A program made the position numbers and the translations under genes. Below the pieces are notes generated by a model. That model had not been told where the DNA came from. It did no database searches and saw only the letters and a list, made by a program, of their open reading frames with translations. DNA of 64,000 nucleotides from positions 1,488,001 to 1,552,000 of the forward strand of contig NZ_CP066796.1 of the NCBI RefSeq assembly GCF_017161565.1, read 5' to 3'. Of the stretch, positions 17,422 to 28,986 are shown one piece after another (position 1 is the stretch's first letter; every line of letters starts with the position of its first letter). Source of the stretch: Erwinia amylovora. Lineage in GTDB: Bacteria > Pseudomonadota > Gammaproteobacteria > Enterobacterales > Enterobacteriaceae.

Positions 17422-18897
17422 ATGACCGAATTACAACAGTCGCCCGATGCCGGGCCTCCGGCGGCGGCTGTGCGCCCACGGCTGGCGCAGGCCGTTATTC
17501 CGCTGGCGCAGCAACACCCGGAACACAGCGGGATTTTTCCGCTGGCAGAGGGGCTTGATGCTTTTGCCGCCCGTTACCTGTTGATTGCAATGGCTGAACG
17601 GTCACTGGATATTCAGTATTACATCTGGCAAAACGACATGTCAGGACGATTACTGTTCAGCGCCGTGCTGGACGCAGCACAGCGCGGGGTGAAGGTACGG
17701 CTGCTGCTGGATGACAACAATACTCGTGGGCTGGATGACACCCTGAGTGAGCTAAACCGTCATCCCAATATTGCCGTGCGCTTATTCAATCCTTTCTCAT
17801 TTCGTACCTTGCGGGCGATTGGCTATATCACGGATTTTGCCCGCCTTAACCGCCGCATGCACAATAAAAGTTTTACCGTCGATAATACCGCAACCATTGT
17901 TGGCGGTCGCAATATCGGTGATGAATACTTTGCTGCCGGTGAAGAACCTCTGTTTACCGATCTCGATGTGCTGGCTGTCGGGCCGGCGGTGGACGAAGTG
18001 GCCCAGGATTTTGACCGCTACTGGCAGAGTAAGGCCGTTGCGCCACTTAACAGGGTGGTAGACAAGGATGCGGGGGAACCTTCTGTCGTCTCGCTGCCGC
18101 AAAGCTGGCGCAACACGCCCCAGGTGCAGGGCTACTTGCGCCGGATCGATGAGACGCCATTCGTCAGCCAGCTGGAAAACCGTTCGCTGCCGTTTATCTG
18201 GGCCAGGACCCGCCTGCTAAGTGACGATCCCCGTAAAGGGCTGGGGCGTGCCAGAACCAGTACGCTTCTGCCGCAGCGTATGCTGTCAGCAATCGGCAAA
18301 CCACAACGTCAGTTTGATATTATCTCTGCCTATTTTGTCCCGACACGCGCCGGAGTGGCGCAGCTGCTGTCGCTGGTGCGTAACGGGGTGAAAATCGCCG
18401 TGCTGACCAACTCGCTGGCGGCCAATGACGTTTCGGTGGTTCACGCCGGCTATGCCAAATGGCGGAAAAAACTGCTGCGTCACGGCATTGCGCTGTATGA
18501 ATTAAAGCCGCACGATGGGATGAGTCAGGCCCCGCACGACCGTGGTTTAACCGGTAACTCGGGTGCCAGTCTGCATGCCAAAACCTTTAGCGTGGATAAT
18601 CAGCAGCTTTTTATCGGCTCGTTTAATTTTGACCCGCGTTCGGCAATGCTGAATACCGAGATGGGGCTGGTGATCGAGAGCGAATGCCTGGCGACGCAAA
18701 TTCATCAGCGTTTTATGGCCAGTATTCCTGACAGAGCATGGACGCTGCGGCTGGATAAGTGGGGGCGTATCAACTGGGTAGAATATCCCGATGACCCGCA
18801 AAACGAGGTCGTGCACAAGCACGAGCCGCGTACCAGACTGCTGCAGCGACTGTTAGTGCGCCTGGTATGGCGTCTGCCGATCGAATGGCTATTGTGA
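17422..18897 (+). CDS. clsC: ClsC, cardiolipin synthase C (phospholipase D family)
   Basis: This 491-residue enzyme has two HKD motifs, HNKSFTVD near residue 150 and HAKTFSVD near 390, each followed by GG or GS and N. It matches E. coli ClsC (YmdC), which makes cardiolipin from phosphatidylethanolamine and phosphatidylglycerol. AGGA at 17411-17414 precedes ATG 17422. In E. coli clsC forms an operon with the macrodomain gene ymdB, which helps its activity; here ymdB is missing and the gene stands alone. pgsA elsewhere in this window supplies the phosphatidylglycerol route. Confidence 0.93.
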   Translation: MTELQQSPDAGPPAAAVRPRLAQAVIPLAQQHPEHSGIFPLAEGLDAFAARYLLIAMAERSLDIQYYIWQNDMSGRLLFSAVLDAAQRGVKVRLLLDDNNTRGLDDTLSELNRHPNIAVRLFNPFSFRTLRAIGYITDFARLNRRMHNKSFTVDNTATIVGGRNIGDEYFAAGEEPLFTDLDVLAVGPAVDEVAQDFDRYWQSKAVAPLNRVVDKDAGEPSVVSLPQSWRNTPQVQGYLRRIDETPFVSQLENRSLPFIWARTRLLSDDPRKGLGRARTSTLLPQRMLSAIGKPQRQFDIISAYFVPTRAGVAQLLSLVRNGVKIAVLTNSLAANDVSVVHAGYAKWRKKLLRHGIALYELKPHDGMSQAPHDRGLTGNSGASLHAKTFSVDNQQLFIGSFNFDPRSAMLNTEMGLVIESECLATQIHQRFMASIPDRAWTLRLDKWGRINWVEYPDDPQNEVVHKHEPRTRLLQRLLVRLVWRLPIEWLL

Positions 18898-19085
18898 TCC
18901 GCTGCTGGCAAAGCGCATGCCCTGTGCGCTTTAATGAACGGAGCAACTTGCACCGGATCACTCTTTTGTGTCGGCAATAATCACCGATGATCAAGCCCTG
19001 AGAACTTGCTGGTTTACCCATCTCAGAACAGATTTGCACAGCAATCTTTACGGCTGCTGTTTAACTGCTGCCTGACGGACTTATG

Positions 19086-19103
19086 GCCCCACTTTCGTGG
19101 GGC
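19086..19103. terminator. Hairpin between convergent clsC and opgC
   Basis: GCCCCAC (19086-19092) pairs with GTGGGGC (19097-19103) around a TTTC loop and is followed by TTATC. It lies between two convergent genes and probably ends clsC transcription; the T run is weak. Confidence 0.5.
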
Positions 19104-19135
19104 TTATCACTTTGAGCAGACGCCCGGATGGCCGA

Positions 19136-20260
19136 TTAACGCTGCGCTTTCCCGGAGAACAGGTAACGCAGCAGCGGAATACGCAGATGGATTTCATACA
19201 GCAGAAAAGCGATACCAAAAACAAACACCAGACCGGCAAAGAATCCCACGGTGTTGTTGCCTATCTCGTTGACAAAAAGAATGCCGTAGAGAATGGTTAA
19301 CGGGTGGTGCACCAGATAAATAAACAGCGAGGCATTGACCAGATATTTTACGCGCGGTGAGTGGGAGTTCAGCAGGCGATGGCCGAATGAAAACACCACG
19401 TTGATCATCCACAACCCCATCAGCATCGAAACCACCCCATCGATTTCATACAGCCAGCCACCGCCATGACTCCACGTCTGATTGGCGACATAAGCAGCGA
19501 ATGCCAGCGCGGAACCGACAAAGGTCCATGATACCGGATGAACAAACAGCGCTTTGATCGCCGGATATTTCCACGCCATTGCCCCCAGCATAAAGAACGG
19601 CAGGTAAAACAGTGTCTGCATCACCGCGATACTGAACAGCGCATCGCCCAGGACCGATGGGGCGAAGATAAACATCGCACGGCGGAAAATGGCCCATGCC
19701 AGGCCGCAAAGCAGCATCCAGAGGGTAAGTTGGCCCCAGCCGACTTCGGAATAATCTGATTTTTCAGGTTTGCTGTCGCGCAGCACAGAAAAAATCCAAA
19801 AACCGGCAAGGGTCAGCAGCACCAGCACTAACAGGAACCAAAGATGGGAGATCAGGTCCCACACCAGCGCATTATAGCGCTGGTATAGCGTCATGCTGGC
19901 CCAGTCACCGATCTTGTTTGTCCACTCTTTGAGCAAAAAGAATTGTGGCAGAGTGACCAGCGGTATCGCCGCCAGCAGCGGGATGCCAACCCGCTTCACG
20001 CGCACCTTCAGCCATTGAGAAGGGCGGTAACGCAGAAAAAGCATGTAGGAGAAATAGCCAGAAATCACAAAAAATACCTGCATGCGAAAAGCATGAATGA
20101 ATTCATTCAGCAACGTCAGCCACTCAGACGGCGAGCTGCTGTTGACCGACCAGCTTTGTGTGGAATAAATCAGCGAAACGTGGAAAGGCACGCCTAATAG
20201 CATCAACCAGGCGCGAATCGAATCGAGGAAGTGTTCTCTCTGCTGTGTTTTTTTAGTCAT
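19136..20260 (-). CDS. opgC: OpgC, succinyltransferase for osmoregulated periplasmic glucans
   Basis: This 374-residue inner-membrane acyltransferase adds succinyl groups to osmoregulated periplasmic glucans. It has about ten membrane segments and the acyltransferase-3 features HFLDSIRAWLMLLGVPFHVSL at the N terminus and FFVISGYFSY near residue 60. It is divergent from opgGH, whose products make the glucan backbone, as in E. coli. These glucans matter for plant virulence in several soft-rot and Erwinia species. Confidence 0.94.
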   Translation of the reverse strand: MTKKTQQREHFLDSIRAWLMLLGVPFHVSLIYSTQSWSVNSSSPSEWLTLLNEFIHAFRMQVFFVISGYFSYMLFLRYRPSQWLKVRVKRVGIPLLAAIPLVTLPQFFLLKEWTNKIGDWASMTLYQRYNALVWDLISHLWFLLVLVLLTLAGFWIFSVLRDSKPEKSDYSEVGWGQLTLWMLLCGLAWAIFRRAMFIFAPSVLGDALFSIAVMQTLFYLPFFMLGAMAWKYPAIKALFVHPVSWTFVGSALAFAAYVANQTWSHGGGWLYEIDGVVSMLMGLWMINVVFSFGHRLLNSHSPRVKYLVNASLFIYLVHHPLTILYGILFVNEIGNNTVGFFAGLVFVFGIAFLLYEIHLRIPLLRYLFSGKAQR

Positions 20261-20513
20261 AAATATCCATTATTCAACGCGTTATACTGTCGGATAATCC
20301 TTGAACAGCCTAAAGCTTACTGCTTACTTTAAACGTAAGAATAAGCGTATACTATCAGCCGAATCTGTTTCGGTTAAACGCTTGAGAATCGTAAGCTTAG
20401 CAGATCAGAATATCGGAACAAAAACGCGCTCAGGCTGTCGGAATGCTGGATTATCCTTTAAGATGAATTAATTGTTTTAAGCACCCGAAATGGGGGGGGA
20501 TGTGCGAATTAAA

Positions 20514-22067
20514 ATGAACAATAAACCAAAACTATTGAAATTGCGCTGGGTTGGCGCCGCCGTTTTGCTTTCAATGTATGCCAACAGCAGTTGGGCTTTC
20601 AACATTGATGATGTGGCAAAACAGGCGAAAGATTTAGCGGGTAAGGGCTTTGAAGCACCCAAAAGCAATCTGCCTTCACAGCTGCGAGAAATGAAATACG
20701 CTGATTACCAGCAGATCCAGTTCAATCATGATAAAGCTTACTGGAGCAAGCTGAAGACCCCTTTCAAACTTGAATTTTACCATCAGGGCATGTACTTCGA
20801 TACGCCGGTACGGCTGAATGAAGTGACCGCCAGCAGCGTGCGTGAAATCAAATACTCTCCGGAGTATTTCAATTTCGGTAACCTCAAACACGATGCGGAC
20901 ACGCTGAAAAACCTTGGTTTTGCGGGTTTCAAGGTGCTATACCCGTTGAACAACAAAGACAAAAAAGATGAAATCACCAGTTTTCTTGGCGCCAGCTACT
21001 TCCGCGTAATTGGTGCCGGACAGGTTTACGGACTTTCCGCCCGTGGCCTGGCAATTGATACCGCGCTGCCTTCTGGTGAAGAATTCCCGCGCTTCAAACA
21101 GTTCTGGATTGAGCGTCCGAAACCGCAGGATAACCATCTGGTCATCTATGCGCTGCTCGACTCACCGCGCGCGACCGGGGCTTATCGCTTCCTGATTACC
21201 CCCGGTCAGGAAAGCACTATTGACGTGCAGTCTAAAGTGTATCTGCGCGATAACGTTGGAAAACTGGGCGTTGCGCCGTTAACCAGCATGTTCCTGTTCG
21301 GCGCTAATCAGCCTTCCCCGCAGATCAACTTCCGGCCGGCGCTGCATGATTCGAATGGCCTGTCGATTCATGCCGGTAACGGAGAGTGGATCTGGCGCCC
21401 GCTGAATAATCCAAAACATCTGGCGGTCAGTACCTTCACCGTAGAGAACCCACGCGGTTTCGGTCTGTTGCAACGCGGTCGCGATTTCGCTAACTATCAG
21501 GATCTGGATGACCGTTACGACTTGCGCCCCAGCGGCTGGATAGAACCGCAGGGCGATTGGGGTAAAGGGCGCATTGAGCTGGTTGAAATCCCCACAGCGG
21601 ACGAAACCAACGACAATATCGTGGCATTCTGGTCCCCGGAAAGTCTTCCTGAGCCGGGTAAAGAGATGAAGTTTGCCTATCGTCTGCACTTCACCCGTGA
21701 CGAGAGCCAGCTGCATTCACCGGAAACCGCATTTGTGAAAAATACGCTGCGTTCAACCGGGGATGTGAAGCAGTCTAACCTGGTACGTCAGCCGGACGGC
21801 ACCGTTGCCTTTGTCGTCGATTTCGTTGGCCCGGAGATGAGCAAACTGCCTGAAAATACCCCGGTGACACCACAGGTTAGCATTGGTAATAACGGTGAAC
21901 TGGTGGAAAACAGCGTCCGCTATAACCCGGTAACCAAAGGCTGGCGTCTGGTGCTGCGCATTCGTATTAAAGATGCCAAACAACCTACGGAAATGCGTGC
22001 TGCACTGGTTAACGGTGACAAAACGCTGACGGAAACCTGGAGCAATCAGTTGCCTGCCAATGAATAA
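20514..22067 (+). CDS. opgG: OpgG, periplasmic glucan biosynthesis protein
   Basis: This 517-residue periplasmic protein is needed for osmoregulated periplasmic glucan synthesis, probably in backbone release or branching. It has a Sec signal peptide ending SSWA before FNIDDVAKQ and matches E. coli OpgG throughout ([50 protein letters not shown]). I take ATG 20514; the reading can be extended to ATG 20490 through a run of G, but this adds eight residues to the signal peptide that the family lacks. It overlaps opgH by eight bases, so the two are one operon. Confidence 0.95.
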   Translation: MNNKPKLLKLRWVGAAVLLSMYANSSWAFNIDDVAKQAKDLAGKGFEAPKSNLPSQLREMKYADYQQIQFNHDKAYWSKLKTPFKLEFYHQGMYFDTPVRLNEVTASSVREIKYSPEYFNFGNLKHDADTLKNLGFAGFKVLYPLNNKDKKDEITSFLGASYFRVIGAGQVYGLSARGLAIDTALPSGEEFPRFKQFWIERPKPQDNHLVIYALLDSPRATGAYRFLITPGQESTIDVQSKVYLRDNVGKLGVAPLTSMFLFGANQPSPQINFRPALHDSNGLSIHAGNGEWIWRPLNNPKHLAVSTFTVENPRGFGLLQRGRDFANYQDLDDRYDLRPSGWIEPQGDWGKGRIELVEIPTADETNDNIVAFWSPESLPEPGKEMKFAYRLHFTRDESQLHSPETAFVKNTLRSTGDVKQSNLVRQPDGTVAFVVDFVGPEMSKLPENTPVTPQVSIGNNGELVENSVRYNPVTKGWRLVLRIRIKDAKQPTEMRAALVNGDKTLTETWSNQLPANE

Positions 22068-24618
22068 GTCTACCGTAATACCCGCTGAATACATTGATAC
22101 GCTGCCTCTGTCCCCTGAAAGAAAAGGGGCGCTGCGTGACGCGCTGCCGGTGAACCCGGAAGAGACCTTCAGCCAGCTGCATCATCAATTGGCTGAAAGT
22201 GCGGCGACCCAGACACGCGCCGATGATGCGCCGCAGCAGTCGGTCAAAGCACGTATCGAAATGAGCTGGCCTGAATCGATCGACAAGGGCGATCGGTTTG
22301 ACCAGGATGCGCTGAAACGTACCACGCTGAAAGCGATGCCGAAGCACACCCGCTCCTCGATGTACCCGGAAGAGTGGCGTACTAACCCGGTGGCTCGTGC
22401 ATGGGACGCCTTACGCGGCCATAAAAGTACCCCGCGCTACGCCAGCAAAGAAGAGCAAAAGACGGAGGATAAATGGCGCCACGTTGGCTCCATTCGTCGC
22501 TATATCTTACTGTTCCTGACTCTCTTCCAGACGGTAGTGGCGACCTGGTACATGAAGACCATCCTGCCTTACCAGGGCTGGGCGCTCATCGACCCGATGG
22601 AGATGATCAACCAAAACTGGCAGCAGTCGCTACTGCAAATTCTGCCCTACGTGTTGCAGACTGGGATCCTGTTCCTGTTCGCCGTGCTGTTTTGCTGGGT
22701 GTCTGCCGGGTTCTGGACGGCGCTGATGGGCTTCCTGCAGCTGCTGATCGGTAAGGACAAATACAGCATCTCTTACCTGACCAGCGGAGATGAACCGATT
22801 AACCCGGAGCATCGCACGGCGCTCATCATGCCAATCTGTAACGAAGACGTAGAGCGCGTGTTCGCTGGCTTGCGTGCCACCTGGGAATCGGTGGTTCGCA
22901 CCGGCGAACAGGCAAATTATGACGTGTATATTCTCAGTGACAGCTACAACCCGGATATCGCCATGGCCGAGCAAAAGGCCTGGATGGAACTGGTGCGTGA
23001 TGTGGGTGGGGAAGGGCGCATTTTCTATCGCCGCCGCCGCCGCCGCGTTAAGCGTAAATCCGGTAATATTGATGACTTCTGCCGCCGCTGGGGCAGCCAG
23101 TACAGTTACATGGTGGTTCTGGATGCGGACAGCGTAATGAGCGGCGATTGCCTGAATGGCCTGGTACGCATGATGGAAGCCAATCCGCATGCGGGTATCA
23201 TCCAGTCATCGCCGAAAGCATCGGGTATGGACACGCTGTACGCACGCTGTCAGCAGTTTGCTACCCGTGTCTACGGACCATTGTTTACCGCCGGCCTGCA
23301 TTTCTGGCAGCTGGGTGAGTCGCATTACTGGGGCCACAACGCCATCATTCGCGTCAAGCCGTTTATAGAGCATTGCGCGCTGGCGCCGCTGCCGGGTGAG
23401 GGTTCCTTTGCCGGTTCCATCCTCTCGCACGATTTTGTCGAAGCTGCGCTGATGCGCCGTGCGGGCTGGGGCGTGTGGATCGCCTACGATTTGCCTGGCT
23501 CCTATGAGGAGCTGCCGCCAAACCTGCTGGATGAACTGAAGCGTGACCGCCGCTGGTGCCACGGTAACCTGATGAACTTCCGTCTGTTCCTGGTGAAAGG
23601 TATGCACCCGGTTCACCGTGCGGTCTTTCTGACCGGCGTGATGTCCTACCTGTCTGCGCCGCTGTGGTTTATGTTCCTGGCGTTATCTACCGCTTTGCAG
23701 GTGGTGCACACGTTGACAGAGCCGCAGTACTTCCTGCAACCGCGCCAGCTGTTTCCGGTGTGGCCGCAGTGGCGGCCTGAGCTGGCCATTGCGCTGTTCT
23801 CCACCACGCTGGTTCTGCTGTTCCTGCCGAAACTGTTGAGCATCATACTGGTTTGGTGCAAAGGGTCGAAACCCTATGGTGGCGCGCTGCGCGTGCTGAC
23901 TTCTCTGTTCCTGGAGATGCTGTTCTCAGTGCTGCTGGCACCGGTACGTATGTTGTTCCATACCGTCTTTGTGGTTAGTGCATTCCTCGGTTGGGAAGTG
24001 GTATGGAACTCACCGCAGCGTGATGATGATGCCACGCCGTGGGGCGAAGCATTTAAGCGCCACGGTTCGCAAATGTTGCTCGGCCTGGTCTGGGCTGGTG
24101 GCATGGGCTGGCTGGATCTTAACTTTCTGTGGTGGCTGTCACCGATCGTCTTTTCGCTGATTCTGTCACCGTTTGTTTCGGTTTTGTCCAGTCGCCGCAG
24201 TCTCGGCCAGGCATCTAAACGCGGCAAGCTGTTCCTGATCCCGGAAGAGTACGAGCCGCCGCAAGAGCTGCTGGACACCGATCGCTACGTGGAGCTTAAC
24301 CGCGAGCGCGCGTTGGAAGATGGCTTTATGCATGCCGTATTCCATCCGTCGTTCAATGCGCTGGCAAGCGCGATGGCAACGTCGCGCCACCTGCACAGTG
24401 ATATCCTTGATTTTGCTCGCGACAGGCGCGTAGAGCAGGCGTTAAGCGGATCGCCAGCGAAGCTTGACCGCGACAGTCGCCTGGCGCTGCTTAGCGACCC
24501 GGTCACGCTGTCGCGCATGCATTATCGACTGTGGCAGAACGCCGACAAGTACCATGACTGGGCAGATTATTACCATACGCTGAAACTGAATCCGCTGGCG
24601 CTGAACAACGCCAGGTAG
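22060..24618 (+). CDS. opgH: OpgH, membrane glucosyltransferase
   Basis: This 852-residue processive family 2 glycosyltransferase makes the beta-1,2 glucan backbone from UDP-glucose and moves it across the inner membrane. Membrane segments near residues 145-170 and 200-225 flank the catalytic domain, which has DADSVMSGD near 350 and [13 protein letters not shown] (the RW motif) near 495. More membrane helices follow. In E. coli the N-terminal tail also lets OpgH slow FtsZ assembly when UDP-glucose is high. It starts inside the end of opgG. Confidence 0.96.
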   Translation: MNKSTVIPAEYIDTLPLSPERKGALRDALPVNPEETFSQLHHQLAESAATQTRADDAPQQSVKARIEMSWPESIDKGDRFDQDALKRTTLKAMPKHTRSSMYPEEWRTNPVARAWDALRGHKSTPRYASKEEQKTEDKWRHVGSIRRYILLFLTLFQTVVATWYMKTILPYQGWALIDPMEMINQNWQQSLLQILPYVLQTGILFLFAVLFCWVSAGFWTALMGFLQLLIGKDKYSISYLTSGDEPINPEHRTALIMPICNEDVERVFAGLRATWESVVRTGEQANYDVYILSDSYNPDIAMAEQKAWMELVRDVGGEGRIFYRRRRRRVKRKSGNIDDFCRRWGSQYSYMVVLDADSVMSGDCLNGLVRMMEANPHAGIIQSSPKASGMDTLYARCQQFATRVYGPLFTAGLHFWQLGESHYWGHNAIIRVKPFIEHCALAPLPGEGSFAGSILSHDFVEAALMRRAGWGVWIAYDLPGSYEELPPNLLDELKRDRRWCHGNLMNFRLFLVKGMHPVHRAVFLTGVMSYLSAPLWFMFLALSTALQVVHTLTEPQYFLQPRQLFPVWPQWRPELAIALFSTTLVLLFLPKLLSIILVWCKGSKPYGGALRVLTSLFLEMLFSVLLAPVRMLFHTVFVVSAFLGWEVVWNSPQRDDDATPWGEAFKRHGSQMLLGLVWAGGMGWLDLNFLWWLSPIVFSLILSPFVSVLSSRRSLGQASKRGKLFLIPEEYEPPQELLDTDRYVELNRERALEDGFMHAVFHPSFNALASAMATSRHLHSDILDFARDRRVEQALSGSPAKLDRDSRLALLSDPVTLSRMHYRLWQNADKYHDWADYYHTLKLNPLALNNAR

Positions 24619-24650
24619 CACCGTCGGGATCCGTTACCACAGCCTACGAA

Positions 24651-24676
24651 AGCCGGGACAAACGTCCCGGCTTTTT
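24651..24676 (+). terminator. Intrinsic terminator of opgGH
   Basis: AGCCGGGAC (24651-24659) pairs with GTCCCGGCT (24664-24672) around AAAC and is followed by five T. Confidence 0.92.
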
Positions 24677-24770
24677 GTTTACTTATTTATTTACGCTCGC
24701 GCTGATGGCACATTAACCTGCAGACGCTAAAATAGCGTTTTTTAATGTCGGAAAATCCGGGGAATAAGCA

Positions 24771-25010
24771 GTGACGAAGATTATACGCGCAGTGGTAGCC
24801 GGGTTTAGCATCCTGATACTGAGCGGCTGTGGCAGCATCATCAGTAGAACCGTGCCCGGACAGGGGCACGGCAATCAATATTACCCCGGCGTGCAGTGGG
24901 ATGTGCGCGACAGGCCGTGGCGTTTCATCGCTATCATTGATCTGCCGCTATCGCTGGTTGTTGATACGCTGTTGCTGCCGGCGGATGCGCACCACGGGCC
25001 ATACGAATAA
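24771..25010 (+). CDS. YceK/YidQ-like (DUF1375) lipoprotein
   Basis: This 79-residue lipoprotein has a signal peptide ending ILILSGC, so Cys20 is the likely acylated residue. The mature part has the DUF1375 features YPGVQWDV and IDLPLSLVVDTLLLP. Its place after opgH matches yceK in E. coli. It starts at GTG 24771. The function of the family is unknown; a surface or periplasmic role is inferred. Confidence 0.82.
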   Translation: MTKIIRAVVAGFSILILSGCGSIISRTVPGQGHGNQYYPGVQWDVRDRPWRFIAIIDLPLSLVVDTLLLPADAHHGPYE

Positions 25011-25023
25011 TTCGCCAGGCGGT

Positions 25024-25428
25024 TCAGAGCAGGTTATCAGACTCGCTGTTATCGTCTTCCCACTCTTCAGCTGCCGCCTTGCCCTCTTCGGTATCACCCG
25101 GGGGTTCCAGCTGGAATTCGCCGTCATCCCACTCATGCAGGGTGTTCTCCGGCAGCCACTCCCGACGCAGCTCAACCTCATCGAAGTCGCCATCGAATAT
25201 CGACTGCGCGGCTTCACCGCTGCTTAGCGCCATGCATTCACCTTCTTCACCCTCGTCGGTGAGGAATTCGGCCTGCCACATGATGTCACCATCCTGCATG
25301 ACGTATTTTTGCAGGTTGAACTGGCCTACTGAAGCTTCATCCTCTTCCTGTTCCGGGTTGGCAGCCAGATACTCCTCGCGTGCTGCATCAATGGCTTCTT
25401 CCAGCGTGGCATAAAGGTTCATCGTCAT
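25024..25428 (-). CDS. msyB: MsyB, acidic cytosolic protein
   Basis: This 134-residue, very acidic protein matches E. coli MsyB (ATLEEAIDAAREEYLAANP, QDGDIMWQAEFLTDEGEEGE, EFQLEPPGDTEEGKAAA). In E. coli it was found as a multicopy suppressor of secY and secA defects; its role is unclear. The C-terminal tail (DDNSESDNLL) is a little longer than in E. coli. In E. coli mdtG lies between it and lpxL, but here it does not. Confidence 0.92.
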   Translation of the reverse strand: MTMNLYATLEEAIDAAREEYLAANPEQEEDEASVGQFNLQKYVMQDGDIMWQAEFLTDEGEEGECMALSSGEAAQSIFDGDFDEVELRREWLPENTLHEWDDGEFQLEPPGDTEEGKAAAEEWEDDNSESDNLL

Positions 25429-25604
25429 CTCCGTGATGTGAATAACTTAAGGGTAATTGTTGTCGCTAAACGTGAAGTTGCAAGGGGGTGGCAACAAAAA
25501 TATCTGTTTGAAGCCACAGGGTGTTTATCGCGATGGTGTTGCATAGTAAACAAGAGCAGGGCGGGCTTAGCCTGAGGCAGGCCGGAGAACCGGCCTTAAG
25601 CAAA

Positions 25605-26525
25605 CTAGTACAGGGCTGGCTGGCCCTCAGGACGGGTTTTGAAGCGGCGGTGCAGCCACATGTACTGATCGGGAGCCATCAGTACGCCATGTTCAACAAT
25701 ACGGTTCATGCGTGCCGCCGTGGCAGCTTCATCGTCCAGCGGAATGCTCTTCTCTTCAGGCAAAATCACCATTTCGTAGCCTTTACCGTCGGGCATCCGG
25801 CGTGGCACGAATGGGATCACCGCCGGGTTTCCGCTGCGGATAAGCAGGTAGCTACCTTTGGTCGATGCCGCCTGGTCAACGGCGAAAAAGGGGACAAACA
25901 CGCTGCTTTTTGGCCCGTAATCGTGGTCCGGTGCGTACCAGATAATATCGCCATTTTTCAATGCGCGGATCATCCCTTTGAGATCTTTGCGGTCCAGCAT
26001 GCTCTTATTGGAGCGCATACGTCCCCATGTCTGCAACCAGTCGATCAGCGCATTATCATTCGGGCGGTATACGCCAATACCCGGATTATGAATGCCGAAA
26101 ATACGCGCTCCCAGCTCCAGGGTGAGAAAATGCATGCCGATAAGCAGCACCCCTTTCTGGTCGGCAGCGGCTTTACTGATATGTTCTAACCCACTGACCC
26201 GGAACCATTTTGTAATGCGCCAGTCCGGCCAGAACCAGGCCATGCCGGTTTCAATCAGCCCCATGCCAAGCGACTCAAAGTTACGCTTTACCAGCGCTTC
26301 ACGCTCGGCAGCGGGCATCTGTGGAAAGCACAGTTCAAGATTGCGCCGCGCAACTTCAACCCGGCGGTTAAGGAAGCGCATGGAGAGTCTGCCCAATCCG
26401 CAGCCGATACAATGAAGCACCGGGTAAGGCAGTAAAACCAGTAGCCAGAGCACGGCCATACCCAACCAGGTAAGCCAATAACGGGGATGCAGCAAAGCAC
26501 GACTAAATTGGGGAAGCTGAGTCAT
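25605..26525 (-). CDS. lpxL: LpxL, lipid A lauroyl acyltransferase
   Basis: This 306-residue inner-membrane enzyme adds a secondary acyl chain (laurate in E. coli) from acyl-ACP to Kdo2-lipid IVA. It has one N-terminal membrane helix, the catalytic HxxxxE motif HFLTLE near residue 132 and the conserved [24 protein letters not shown] and [10 protein letters not shown] start it at MTQLPQF (ATG 26523-26525), as in E. coli; an upstream extension of 14 residues to 26567 is not conserved. A GC hairpin at 25579-25596 follows without a T run. Confidence 0.95.
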   Translation of the reverse strand: MTQLPQFSRALLHPRYWLTWLGMAVLWLLVLLPYPVLHCIGCGLGRLSMRFLNRRVEVARRNLELCFPQMPAAEREALVKRNFESLGMGLIETGMAWFWPDWRITKWFRVSGLEHISKAAADQKGVLLIGMHFLTLELGARIFGIHNPGIGVYRPNDNALIDWLQTWGRMRSNKSMLDRKDLKGMIRALKNGDIIWYAPDHDYGPKSSVFVPFFAVDQAASTKGSYLLIRSGNPAVIPFVPRRMPDGKGYEMVILPEEKSIPLDDEAATAARMNRIVEHGVLMAPDQYMWLHRRFKTRPEGQPALY

Positions 26526-26732
26526 GAGTTTCCAGATCGTCAAAAAGAGGGCTATTGTGAAGCTCAAACAAGTTTTTTTATGACCTATTGTGCCATTCTA
26601 AATGAGAAAGTTAAATTTATCTGCTGATAAAACTGCATCCGCGATATAGACATACTGAGGACAGGGCACGTTAACTGATGTATTATAGCCGCGCAAAAAA
26701 ATTTACCCTATTTGAATTCAGGAAAGTACACC

Positions 26733-27785
26733 ATGCCAGTGTTACATAACCTTGTTTCCAATGAAGAGCTTAAGGCGCGCATGCTTGCGGAAACTGAGCC
26801 GCGCACCACGGTTTCTTTCTATAAATATTTCACTATCGAAGATCCGCGCGCCTTTCGGGATGCCCTCTATATTGAGCTTACGCGGCTGAATGTTTTTGGC
26901 CGTGTTTATGTGGCGGCAGAAGGGATTAACGCCCAGATCAGCGTACCGGCAAGCCATTACCAGCAGATGAAAAGCCGCCTGTATGGTTTTCATCCGGCGC
27001 TGGACAATCTGCGTATGAACATTGCGCTGGATGATGATGGTAAGTCCTTCTGGGTACTGCGTTTGAAAGTGCGCGAGCGTATTGTTGCGGACGGGATCAC
27101 CGATGAGAGCTTCGATGCCAGCAATGTAGGCGCCTACCTGAAAGCGGCTGAAGTGAATGCCATGCTTGACGATCCCGAAGCGGTTTTTGTCGACATGCGT
27201 AACCACTATGAATATGAAGTGGGGCATTTTGACAATGCGCTGGAAATCCCCGCCGACACCTTCCGCGATCAGCTGCCGATGGCGGTTGATATGTTGCAGC
27301 AGGATAAAGATAAAAAAATCGTTATGTACTGCACCGGCGGCATCCGCTGTGAAAAAGCCAGCGCCTGGATGCGTCACAACGGATTTGACCATGTTTACCA
27401 TATCGAAGGCGGCATTATTGAATATGCCCGCCGTGCTCGCGAGCAGGGCTTGCCGGTGCGCTTTAAAGGTAAGAACTTTGTTTTTGACGAGCGGATGGGC
27501 GAGCGTATTTCCGACGACGTGATTGCACATTGTCATCAGTGCGGTGAACGCTGTGACAACCACGTTAACTGTCTGAATGACGGCTGCCATCTGCTGTTTA
27601 TTCAGTGCCCGGCCTGTGCTACGAAGTTCAAACACTGCTGTAGCCCGCTGTGCATGGAGGAACTGGCATTACCGCCAGAAGAGCAGCGCGCCCGACGGGC
27701 GGGACGTGAGAATGGGAACAAAGTTTTCAACAAATCGCGTGGCCTGCTGAGTACAACGATGCATATTCCTTCTGCGGAAGAGTAA
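26733..27785 (+). CDS. trhO: TrhO (YceA), tRNA uridine-34 hydroxylase
   Basis: This 350-residue rhodanese-domain enzyme uses oxygen to form 5-hydroxyuridine at position 34 of certain tRNAs. The N-terminal UPF0176 domain ([15 protein letters not shown]) is followed by a rhodanese domain with catalytic Cys in [16 protein letters not shown] and a Cys-rich tail ([30 protein letters not shown]) that may hold metal. I start it at ATG 26733, after AGGAAAG; the family begins there. It is divergent from lpxL, as in E. coli. Confidence 0.94.
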   Translation: MPVLHNLVSNEELKARMLAETEPRTTVSFYKYFTIEDPRAFRDALYIELTRLNVFGRVYVAAEGINAQISVPASHYQQMKSRLYGFHPALDNLRMNIALDDDGKSFWVLRLKVRERIVADGITDESFDASNVGAYLKAAEVNAMLDDPEAVFVDMRNHYEYEVGHFDNALEIPADTFRDQLPMAVDMLQQDKDKKIVMYCTGGIRCEKASAWMRHNGFDHVYHIEGGIIEYARRAREQGLPVRFKGKNFVFDERMGERISDDVIAHCHQCGERCDNHVNCLNDGCHLLFIQCPACATKFKHCCSPLCMEELALPPEEQRARRAGRENGNKVFNKSRGLLSTTMHIPSAEE

Positions 27786-27792
27786 CGCGCTA

Positions 27793-27818
27793 TCTCGCCG
27801 GGCTGTTTCCCGGCGAGA
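27793..27818. terminator. Convergent hairpin between trhO and yceI
   Basis: A perfect 10-bp stem (TCTCGCCGGG with CCCGGCGAGA) has a six-base loop between two convergent genes. It has no long T run, so termination is probable but not certain. Confidence 0.6.
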
Positions 27819-27835
27819 CGATCCACGGCTGGCCT

Positions 27836-28411
27836 TTACTGCCGCACCCCTTCAAGTGAAATAATCAGGTCCACTTCCTGCGAAGCCGGGCCTAAATCCG
27901 TTTTGATGTTAAACTCTTTCAGCGCAATCGTGCCTTTTGCCTCAAAGCCAGCGCGGTAGCCACCCCACGGGTCTTTGCCCTCGCCAATCAGTTTCGCCGC
28001 AAGTTTCACCGGTTTAGTCACGCCGTTCAGCGTCAGATTACCGTTAACGGTTAACCCGTCCCCCTCCTTCAGCACGCCGGTTGAAACATAGGTCGCCTGT
28101 GGGAATTTGGCGGCGTTGAGGAACTCGGCGCTGCGCAGATGCTTATCACGTTCCGCGTGGTTGGTGTCCACGCTGGCGGTGTTAATCGTGACGTTTACCT
28201 TATCTTTCGCGGTGTCAGCTTCATCAAACGTAAACCCACCATCGAAATCCTTAAAGCTGCCGTACAGCCAGCTATAACCGAGATGCTTGATACGGAACTG
28301 GACAAAGGCATGCTGTCCTTCCTTATCAATTTTATACTCGGCTGCGCTGGCGGTTGCTGCCGTCATAAATAGCGCGGCGGTTGTCAGGCCCAGAATCGTT
28401 TTCTTCGGCAT
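27836..28411 (-). CDS. yceI: YceI, periplasmic lipocalin-like protein
   Basis: This 191-residue secreted protein of the YceI family binds polyisoprenoid-like lipids in characterised members. It has a signal peptide ending ATASA before AEYKIDKEG and the family's [15 protein letters not shown] and [13 protein letters not shown] start it at ATG 28409-28411 after a GGAGAAAG ribosome binding site; a longer reading is not conserved. It follows yceJ by 20 bases and forms an operon with it. Confidence 0.94.
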   Translation of the reverse strand: MPKKTILGLTTAALFMTAATASAAEYKIDKEGQHAFVQFRIKHLGYSWLYGSFKDFDGGFTFDEADTAKDKVNVTINTASVDTNHAERDKHLRSAEFLNAAKFPQATYVSTGVLKEGDGLTVNGNLTLNGVTKPVKLAAKLIGEGKDPWGGYRAGFEAKGTIALKEFNIKTDLGPASQEVDLIISLEGVRQ

Positions 28412-28431
28412 TACTTTCTCCTTACGAGAGG

Positions 28432-28986
28432 TTAGTCGATGCGGGTTCCCAGCATCCTTTTCAACGTGATGTCGCGATCGATAAAATGGTGCTTGAGGGC
28501 GGCCAGCCCGTGCAGCGCGGAAAGGATCACCACGCTCCATGCCAGCCAGAGATGGACATCGCCGGCCAGGTCGGCCTGTTCGCCCATCCCGCTAAACAGG
28601 GCGGGCACCGGCAGTACGCCAAATACATCCACCGGTTTGCCCTCTGCCGTAGAGATCAGGTATCCGCTAATCATAATGGCGAACAGCAGCCCGTACAGCA
28701 GCAGATGGGCTGCAATCGCGCTGTGACGCACCAGCGGACTGTAACTGGCAAGCGGTTTGGGCGGGGGAGAAAGGAAACGCCATATCACGCGCAGCAGCAT
28801 GACAGCGAACAGCACCATGCCGATACTTTTGTGCAGCTCGGGCGCTTTGTGATACCACTCATCATAATAACCCTGAGTGACCATCCACAGCCCAAGAGCA
28901 AACATGGCATATACCGCCAGCGCTACCAGCCAGTGCAGACTGATACTGAGTGCGCCATAACGTGAAACGCTATTTTTCCACTGCAT
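28432..28986 (-). CDS. yceJ: YceJ, cytochrome b561-family membrane protein
   Basis: This 184-residue inner-membrane haem protein of the bacterial cytochrome b561 family has four membrane helices with paired His ligands ([42 protein letters not shown]). It probably passes electrons between quinone and a periplasmic acceptor. It is cotranscribed with yceI, and the two families are often paired. Confidence 0.92.
   Translation of the reverse strand: MQWKNSVSRYGALSISLHWLVALAVYAMFALGLWMVTQGYYDEWYHKAPELHKSIGMVLFAVMLLRVIWRFLSPPPKPLASYSPLVRHSAIAAHLLLYGLLFAIMISGYLISTAEGKPVDVFGVLPVPALFSGMGEQADLAGDVHLWLAWSVVILSALHGLAALKHHFIDRDITLKRMLGTRID

Noticed and set aside
26742..27635. A 297-codon minus-strand frame
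   Set aside because: It is antisense to trhO, which is conserved in full.
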